The notes under the pieces were generated by a model, which was not told where the DNA came from, did not search any database, and saw nothing but the letters and a program-made list of their open reading frames with translations. From an uncultured Sphingomonadaceae bacterium (GTDB lineage Bacteria > Pseudomonadota > Alphaproteobacteria > Sphingomonadales > Sphingomonadaceae): a stretch of 10,323 nucleotides of DNA. Location of the stretch: NCBI GenBank assembly GCA_946480515.1, contig CAMLKX010000048.1, positions 1-10,323 of the forward strand. Direction: 5' to 3'. Numbering within the stretch: the first letter of the stretch is position 1; every line of letters starts with the position of its first letter. The position numbers and the translations under genes were made by a program. Of the stretch, positions 6,581 to 10,323 are shown piece by piece.

Positions 6581-8722
6581 CTAAAGTCCTGCAGCAGCTC
6601 CGCCACCGGCCGCCAAGGCCGAGAGCAAAAGCAGGGCGACGATGTTGGTGATCTTGATCATCGGGTTCACGGCTGGGCCGGCGGTATCCTTGTAGGGATC
6701 GCCGACGGTATCACCGGTTACGGCTGCCTTATGGGCTTCCGAGCCTTTGCCGCCATAATTGCCGTCCTCGATATATTTCTTGGCATTGTCCCATGCGCCG
6801 CCGCCCGACGTCATCGAGATCGCGACGAACAGGCCGGACACGATGACACCGAGGAGCAATGCACCCAACGCCGCGAGCCCCTGAGCCCGGTCCCCGGCAA
6901 CGAACGAGATGCCGAAGAATACGACGATCGGAGCCAGCACCGGCAAAAGCGAGGGCAGGATCATCTCGCGGATGGCGGCGCGAGTGACCAGGTCGACCGT
7001 GCGTGCATAGTCAGGACGGCTTGATCCATCCATGATGCCAGGGTTGTTCCGGAACTGCTCACGAACTTCCTCGACCACCGCGCCGCCAGCGCGGCCGACA
7101 GCAGTCATCCCCATCGCTCCGAACAGATAGGGGAGCAGGGCGCCGAGCAGCAGGCCGACGATGACGTAAGGGTTGGACAGGCTGAATAGGGCGTCAAGGT
7201 CGGTGTTGACACCGATCTCGGAGCCGAACTCCCGCAGGTCCGCGGTGTACGCGCCGAACAGAACCAAAGCCGCCAGGCCGGCCGAGCCGATCGCGTAGCC
7301 CTTGGTCACTGCCTTGGTCGTGTTGCCCACGGCGTCGAGGGCGTCGGTGCGGGTGCGCACCTCATCCTCCAGGCCCGACATCTCGGCGATGCCGCCGGCA
7401 TTGTCGGTAACCGGCCCGTAAGCATCGAGAGCAACCACCATCCCGGCCAGCGCCAGCATCGCCGAGGCGGCGAAGGCAACGCCAAGCGCGCCCGCCAGCT
7501 GGTAGCTGACGATCACGCCGGCGACGATCACCAGCGTCGGTAGGGCGGTGGATTCAAGGCTGATCGCCAGGCCCTGGATGACGTTGGTGCCGTGGCCGGT
7601 TTGGGACGCCTTCGCGATTGACTTGACTGGCCGGTAGTTGGTGCCGGTGTAATATTCCGTGATCCACACGATGAGACCGGTCACGGCCAGGCCGACGAGG
7701 CTGGTCCAGATCAGGTTGATCGCCGGAAAGGACAGCCCTTCAGCAGTGGTGATGCGCTGGTCGAGGTCGCCCCCGAACACCCACCAGGTGCCGGCGACGA
7801 TTGCGAGGCCGCCAAGGATCGTTGCCGTCCAGAAGCCCTTGTAGAGAGCGCCCATGATCGACTGCTTGCGGCCAAGCTTCACCATGTATGTGCCGATAAT
7901 CGAGGTTATGATGCACACGCCGCCAATCAGCAGCGGAAGCGCCATCAACGTCGGGAGCAGCGGCGAGCCCTTCATAAACAGGGCGACGCTGACCATCGTA
8001 ATGCCGACCGTAACGACATAGGTCTCGAACAGGTCGGCTGCCATTCCGGCGCAATCGCCGACATTGTCGCCGACGTTGTCCGCGATGACCGCCGGGTTGC
8101 GGGGGTCGTCCTCAGGAATGCCCGCTTCCACCTTGCCGACCAGATCGGCGCCGACGTCAGCCGCCTTGGTGAAGATGCCGCCACCAAGACGCGCAAAGAT
8201 GGAGACGAGCGAGGCGCCAAGCGCGAGCGCCGTCAAGGCGGTCACCACGACGCGGTCGTCCGGCGCGTATCCGGCAGGGCCGGTCAGGTACCAGAACACT
8301 CCCGAGATCGCGAGCAGCGCCAGTCCGGCGACCAGCAAGCCAGTCACCGCGCCGGCGCGGAACGCGACCGTGAGGCCGCGCTGAAGCCCGCTCCGAGCCG
8401 CTTCGGCCGTGCGGACGTTCGCCCGGACCGAGATGTTCATGCCGATGAAGCCGGCCGCTCCCGACAGGATCGCACCGATCAGAAACCCGACTGCGGAGAT
8501 GCCGCCAAGGAAGATGAACACGATCACCGCAACGACGATCCCGACGATCGAAATCGTCGTGTACTGGCGCCGCAGATAGGCGGACGCGCCTTCCTGGATC
8601 GCGCTGGCAACTTCGATCATGCGTTGGTTACCAGGCGAAGCGCGAAGCACCTGCTGGCTGGTGACGATGCCGTAGAGCAGCGCAATGACGCCGCAAACCA
8701 TGGCGATCAGAACGACAGTCAT
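6581..8722 (-). CDS. hppA: K+-independent H+-translocating membrane pyrophosphatase
   Basis: An integral inner-membrane pump that couples PPi hydrolysis to proton export. At 713 residues it has full length, with about 16 hydrophobic segments expected. The catalytic signature is intact: [11 protein letters not shown] (189-199) followed by [20 protein letters not shown] (204-223) and [10 protein letters not shown]. Later acidic motifs are present as well: [16 protein letters not shown] (433-448) and [16 protein letters not shown] (669-684). In GNTTKAVT (466-473), Lys470 and Thr473 occupy the positions that distinguish K+-independent H+ pumps from K+-dependent ones, which have Ala there, and no Na+-type pattern is evident. 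ATG 8722 is preceded by a strong AAGGGGGGAAG ribosome-binding site. A promoter-like element and two palindromes lie in the 100 bp upstream, so it is probably its own transcription unit. Confidence 0.97.
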   Translation of the reverse strand: MTVVLIAMVCGVIALLYGIVTSQQVLRASPGNQRMIEVASAIQEGASAYLRRQYTTISIVGIVVAVIVFIFLGGISAVGFLIGAILSGAAGFIGMNISVRANVRTAEAARSGLQRGLTVAFRAGAVTGLLVAGLALLAISGVFWYLTGPAGYAPDDRVVVTALTALALGASLVSIFARLGGGIFTKAADVGADLVGKVEAGIPEDDPRNPAVIADNVGDNVGDCAGMAADLFETYVVTVGITMVSVALFMKGSPLLPTLMALPLLIGGVCIITSIIGTYMVKLGRKQSIMGALYKGFWTATILGGLAIVAGTWWVFGGDLDQRITTAEGLSFPAINLIWTSLVGLAVTGLIVWITEYYTGTNYRPVKSIAKASQTGHGTNVIQGLAISLESTALPTLVIVAGVIVSYQLAGALGVAFAASAMLALAGMVVALDAYGPVTDNAGGIAEMSGLEDEVRTRTDALDAVGNTTKAVTKGYAIGSAGLAALVLFGAYTADLREFGSEIGVNTDLDALFSLSNPYVIVGLLLGALLPYLFGAMGMTAVGRAGGAVVEEVREQFRNNPGIMDGSSRPDYARTVDLVTRAAIREMILPSLLPVLAPIVVFFGISFVAGDRAQGLAALGALLLGVIVSGLFVAISMTSGGGAWDNAKKYIEDGNYGGKGSEAHKAAVTGDTVGDPYKDTAGPAVNPMIKITNIVALLLLSALAAGGGAAAGL

Positions 8723-8749
8723 AATGAGACTTCCCCCCTTTTAGCGGAT

Positions 8750-8764
8750 CGGCTGCCGCAGCCG
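8750..8764. promoter_or_regulatory. Perfect palindrome in the hppA 5' leader
   Basis: CGGCTGC-C-GCAGCCG is a perfect 7+7 palindrome with a single central base. It lies 28 bp upstream of the hppA ATG, just before the AAGGGGGGAAG ribosome-binding site, inside the predicted leader. As RNA a one-base loop cannot close, so at most 5 bp would pair around a 5-nt loop; it could equally be a protein site. Confidence 0.3.
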
Positions 8765-8781
8765 TCCCCAGTTGGCGCAGA

Positions 8782-8810
8782 GTTCTAGGAGGGCGTTAAA
8801 CGCCTGTCCA
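8782..8810 (-). promoter_or_regulatory. hppA: Candidate sigma-70-type promoter of hppA with palindromic spacer
   Basis: On the minus strand, TGGACA (complement of 8805-8810; 5 of 6 to the consensus -35) is followed by exactly 17 bp and TAGAAC (complement of 8782-8787; 4 of 6 to the -10). The spacer contains the perfect 13-bp palindrome GGCGTT-T-AACGCC (8792-8804), directly abutting the -35 box. Transcription would begin near 8775, giving a leader of about 50 nt. The position of the palindrome suggests a regulator site, but no known operator was recognised. Confidence 0.45.
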
Positions 8811-8822
8811 GCCGATTGGGGT

Positions 8823-8915
8823 TCAGCTTAGGTGAAGGAGAAGAGCGCTGGCCATTCCGGACGCAAAGCCGGCAAGCGCGATCAGAGTTCGGCGGCTAAT
8901 CAGGACGATGGACAT
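8823..8915 (-). CDS. Possible 30-residue membrane microprotein between thiL and hppA
   Basis: A 30-codon frame starts at ATG 8915 inside the last codons of thiL (20-bp overlap, other frame) and ends at TGA 8823. It begins MSIVLISRR and continues as one hydrophobic stretch ending GFASGMASALLLHLS. That is a short positively charged end plus about 20 uncharged residues, the pattern of a single-span small membrane protein, with a GxxxG-like small-residue face. GGAG lies about 10 nt before the ATG. An internal ATG (GMAS) would leave only 10 residues. It could be chance; hydrophobic frames do arise in GC-rich DNA. No homologue is recognised. It ends just before the hppA promoter-like element. Confidence 0.33.
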   Translation of the reverse strand: MSIVLISRRTLIALAGFASGMASALLLHLS

Positions 8916-9828
8916 GACCCAAACGCTCCGGAAGAGGGATCGGGCGTCCCTCGTCGAACAGCGAAGGGGAGGCGCCGGGGACGAGGGACCCGATCGCTGT
9001 CATGCTGCACCCCGAAGGTAAATGAAGCGTAAACGGATCAATGTTGGGGGGAAGGGCCGCGAGCAGAGCATAATCGTCGCCGCCAGTGGCAGCGAACATG
9101 CGTCCTTCCAGCCCGCCTCCGACAATCGCAATGAAGTCGCGGGAGAGCGGCAGCGCCTCCAGGTTGATCTCAGCTCCGCATCTGCTGGCTGAGCACAACC
9201 GCTGACAGTCGAGCAGCAGTCCGTCCGAGACGTCCATCATCGCTGTCGCCATGGGTGCGAGCGCCAGTCCAGCAGCCAGCTGCGGAACCGGCCGGCGGTA
9301 GGTCTCAACCAGCAGGCCGGACGCCTTCGGATCGTCAAGCAAGAGCTTCAATCCCGCGGCCGCATCACCGACGATGCCGACCAGCCAGAGCCGGTCGCCC
9401 GGCCGCCCTCCGGCGCGCGACGGAGTGCAAGACGAAGCAGAGCCGACCGCGGTCAGGCCCAAAACGCGAGGAGCGTCGTTCGGAAGAGCGATCGTGTCGC
9501 CTCCGATCAGCGGCAGGCAATAGCTTGAGCAGCAGGCCTCGACGCCGTCCAGGAACCGCTCTTCCCACGCTTCATCGCCGTTAAGCGCAAGGGAGAGCAG
9601 TGCACCTCTGGGAGTGGCTCCCTTGGCAGCGAGATCCGACAGATTCACAGCGACCAGCTTCCAGCCGACGCTCTCCGGCGGATCGAACGGAAAATAGTGA
9701 ATGCCTTCTGCGATGCTGTCGTGAGTCAGGACGAGACCGTCGAGCACCGCCGCGTCGTCAAGCAGGCCGCGGGCGGCCGGATCGTTGGTCATTCGCCGCA
9801 GCCGCTCGTGCGCGCTGCGCTCATCCAT
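8896..9828 (-). CDS. thiL: Thiamine-monophosphate kinase
   Basis: ThiL phosphorylates thiamine monophosphate with ATP to give thiamine diphosphate, the active cofactor, in the cytosol. The protein has 310 residues, the normal size. Family motifs appear in order: LLDDAAVL (22-29), THDSIAEGIHY (35-45, the usual T-D-x-x-x-E-G-x-H-F pattern), NLSDLAAKGATPRG (62-75), GGDT (109-112), GRPGDRLWLVG (141-151), MMDVSDGLLLD (198-208) and ATGGDDYALL (247-256). The start ATG 9828 overlaps the nusB stop as TGATG, indicating translational coupling; a second ATG 4 nt on is out of frame. A longer reading to 10026 merely runs through nusB in another frame. The end may overlap a microprotein ORF. Confidence 0.95.
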   Translation of the reverse strand: MDERSAHERLRRMTNDPAARGLLDDAAVLDGLVLTHDSIAEGIHYFPFDPPESVGWKLVAVNLSDLAAKGATPRGALLSLALNGDEAWEERFLDGVEACCSSYCLPLIGGDTIALPNDAPRVLGLTAVGSASSCTPSRAGGRPGDRLWLVGIVGDAAAGLKLLLDDPKASGLLVETYRRPVPQLAAGLALAPMATAMMDVSDGLLLDCQRLCSASRCGAEINLEALPLSRDFIAIVGGGLEGRMFAATGGDDYALLAALPPNIDPFTLHLPSGCSMTAIGSLVPGASPSLFDEGRPIPLPERLGHVHRPD

Positions 9829-10322
9829 CAGGAGCGAACCGCCTTGGCAATAGCATCGAGCAGCCCGTTCACGAACGCGGACTCTCGCTTGTCGAAGAAG
9901 GCGTGGGATACGTCGACATATTCGCTGATGACGGTGGCGGTCGGCACGTCCTTGCGCGCCAGTAGCTCGTAGGTGCCGGCCCGCAGGATCGCTCGCATTG
10001 GCCGGTCGATCCGCTCGAGCGTCCACCCCGCCGCGAGGCGGCCACGGATTAACTCGTCGATTTCGGCTTTGCGTGCGTCCGTACCGATCACCACATCGTC
10101 GAAGAAATCTACCTCGGCTTCCGCGTAGGTCGCGTCCTCAATGGTAGCGCCGAGCCGGTGCTCGTGGAATTCGTGCAGCAGCCGGGCCACGGGAGTGGCC
10201 TCCATCTCCAGCTGGTTGAGGCCCTGGGCGGCGGCGAAGACGCCGAAACGCTGCCGGCCGCGCTGTTGGCAGCGCAGGACTGGCTGGCGCTGCTCGCCTT
10301 CATCAGCCTGCTCTACGGCGGT
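9828..10322 (-). CDS. nusB: Transcription antitermination factor NusB (5' end unresolved at window edge)
   Basis: NusB joins NusE (ribosomal protein S10) on boxA RNA to keep RNA polymerase processive through rRNA operons. The C-terminal 125 residues from Met at 10205 are unmistakable: LLHEFHEHRLGATIED, DFFDDVV, then RAILRAGTYELLARKDVPTATVISEYVDVSHAFFD in overlapping stretches, and FVNGLLDAIAK. Upstream in frame, FAAAQGLNQLEME matches the family helix normally read as LAAVQALYQxEM, so Met 10205 is too late to be the start. But no ATG, GTG or TTG occurs in this frame up to the edge; the only near-cognate codon at the expected distance is CTG at 10277-10275. An ATG at 10303 is in another frame. 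The start may be CTG, may lie outside the window, or the region may contain an indel. The gene overlaps thiL by 1 bp. Confidence 0.85.
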   Translation of the reverse strand, partial: TAVEQADEGEQRQPVLRCQQRGRQRFGVFAAAQGLNQLEMEATPVARLLHEFHEHRLGATIEDATYAEAEVDFFDDVVIGTDARKAEIDELIRGRLAAGWTLERIDRPMRAILRAGTYELLARKDVPTATVISEYVDVSHAFFDKRESAFVNGLLDAIAKAVRS

Positions 10323-10323
10323 A

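Noticed and set aside
8832..9032. Plus-strand frame of 66 codons opposite the end of thiL
   Set aside because: Low-complexity, highly charged translation; it is the complement of the well-supported thiL 3' end.
9829..10026. Extension of the thiL frame into nusB
   Set aside because: The extra residues are Arg-rich and unlike ThiL; the TGATG junction gives a natural start at 9828.
10206..10323. Plus-strand hydrophobic reading ending at the window edge as a separate gene
   Set aside because: No start codon or ribosome-binding site could be assigned and it overlaps nusB in the same codon phase; kept only as a finding.
1..10323. CRISPR array, insertion sequence, transposase, integrase or phage genes
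   Set aside because: No spaced direct repeats, no terminal inverted repeats and no such proteins were seen in any frame.

Overview
The window looks like high-GC chromosomal DNA from an alphaproteobacterium, most likely a sphingomonad. This rests on protein character (the NusB, IF-1, short RNase E/G-like, Maf and secreted GH3 proteins all read like Sphingomonadales versions) and on the gene order infA-maf-rng-yacG-tRNA-Phe. The assignment is from recognition only; no database was searched.

Right part (about 4,370-10,323, all minus strand, read right to left): a housekeeping block. nusB (transcription antitermination; its 5' end is unresolved at the window edge) overlaps thiL (thiamine-monophosphate kinase) as TGATG. 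A possible 30-codon membrane microprotein ORF overlaps the end of thiL. A promoter-like element then precedes hppA, a 713-residue membrane pyrophosphatase whose signature residues mark it as the K+-independent H+-pumping type. After a 140-bp gap come infA (IF-1), maf (nucleotide pyrophosphatase), an RNase E/G-family gene, yacG (gyrase inhibitor, zinc protein) and tRNA-Phe(GAA). infA to yacG are spaced or overlapped like one operon.

Left part (1-4,310): an accessory-looking block at the 3' side of tRNA-Phe. Minus-strand genes encode a zinc-less quinone-oxidoreductase-type NADPH dehydrogenase, a classical SDR and a small secreted protein of unknown function. They end at a strong hairpin terminator shared with a converging TetR-family regulator. 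The regulator is divergent from a secreted GH3 beta-glucosidase-type hydrolase that runs off the left edge. The 157-bp divergent gap holds an 11-bp palindrome containing -10-like hexamers on both strands, a plausible site for the TetR protein. A role in taking up and oxidising a glycoside is possible but only inferred from proximity.

I found no mobile element, CRISPR array, phage gene or clear new system. The points most worth checking are the start-codon anomalies of rng and nusB, the unlisted microprotein ORF between thiL and hppA, and the palindrome-in-spacer promoter of hppA. Every gap longer than 100 bp is described; no gene-free stretch exceeds 300 bp.
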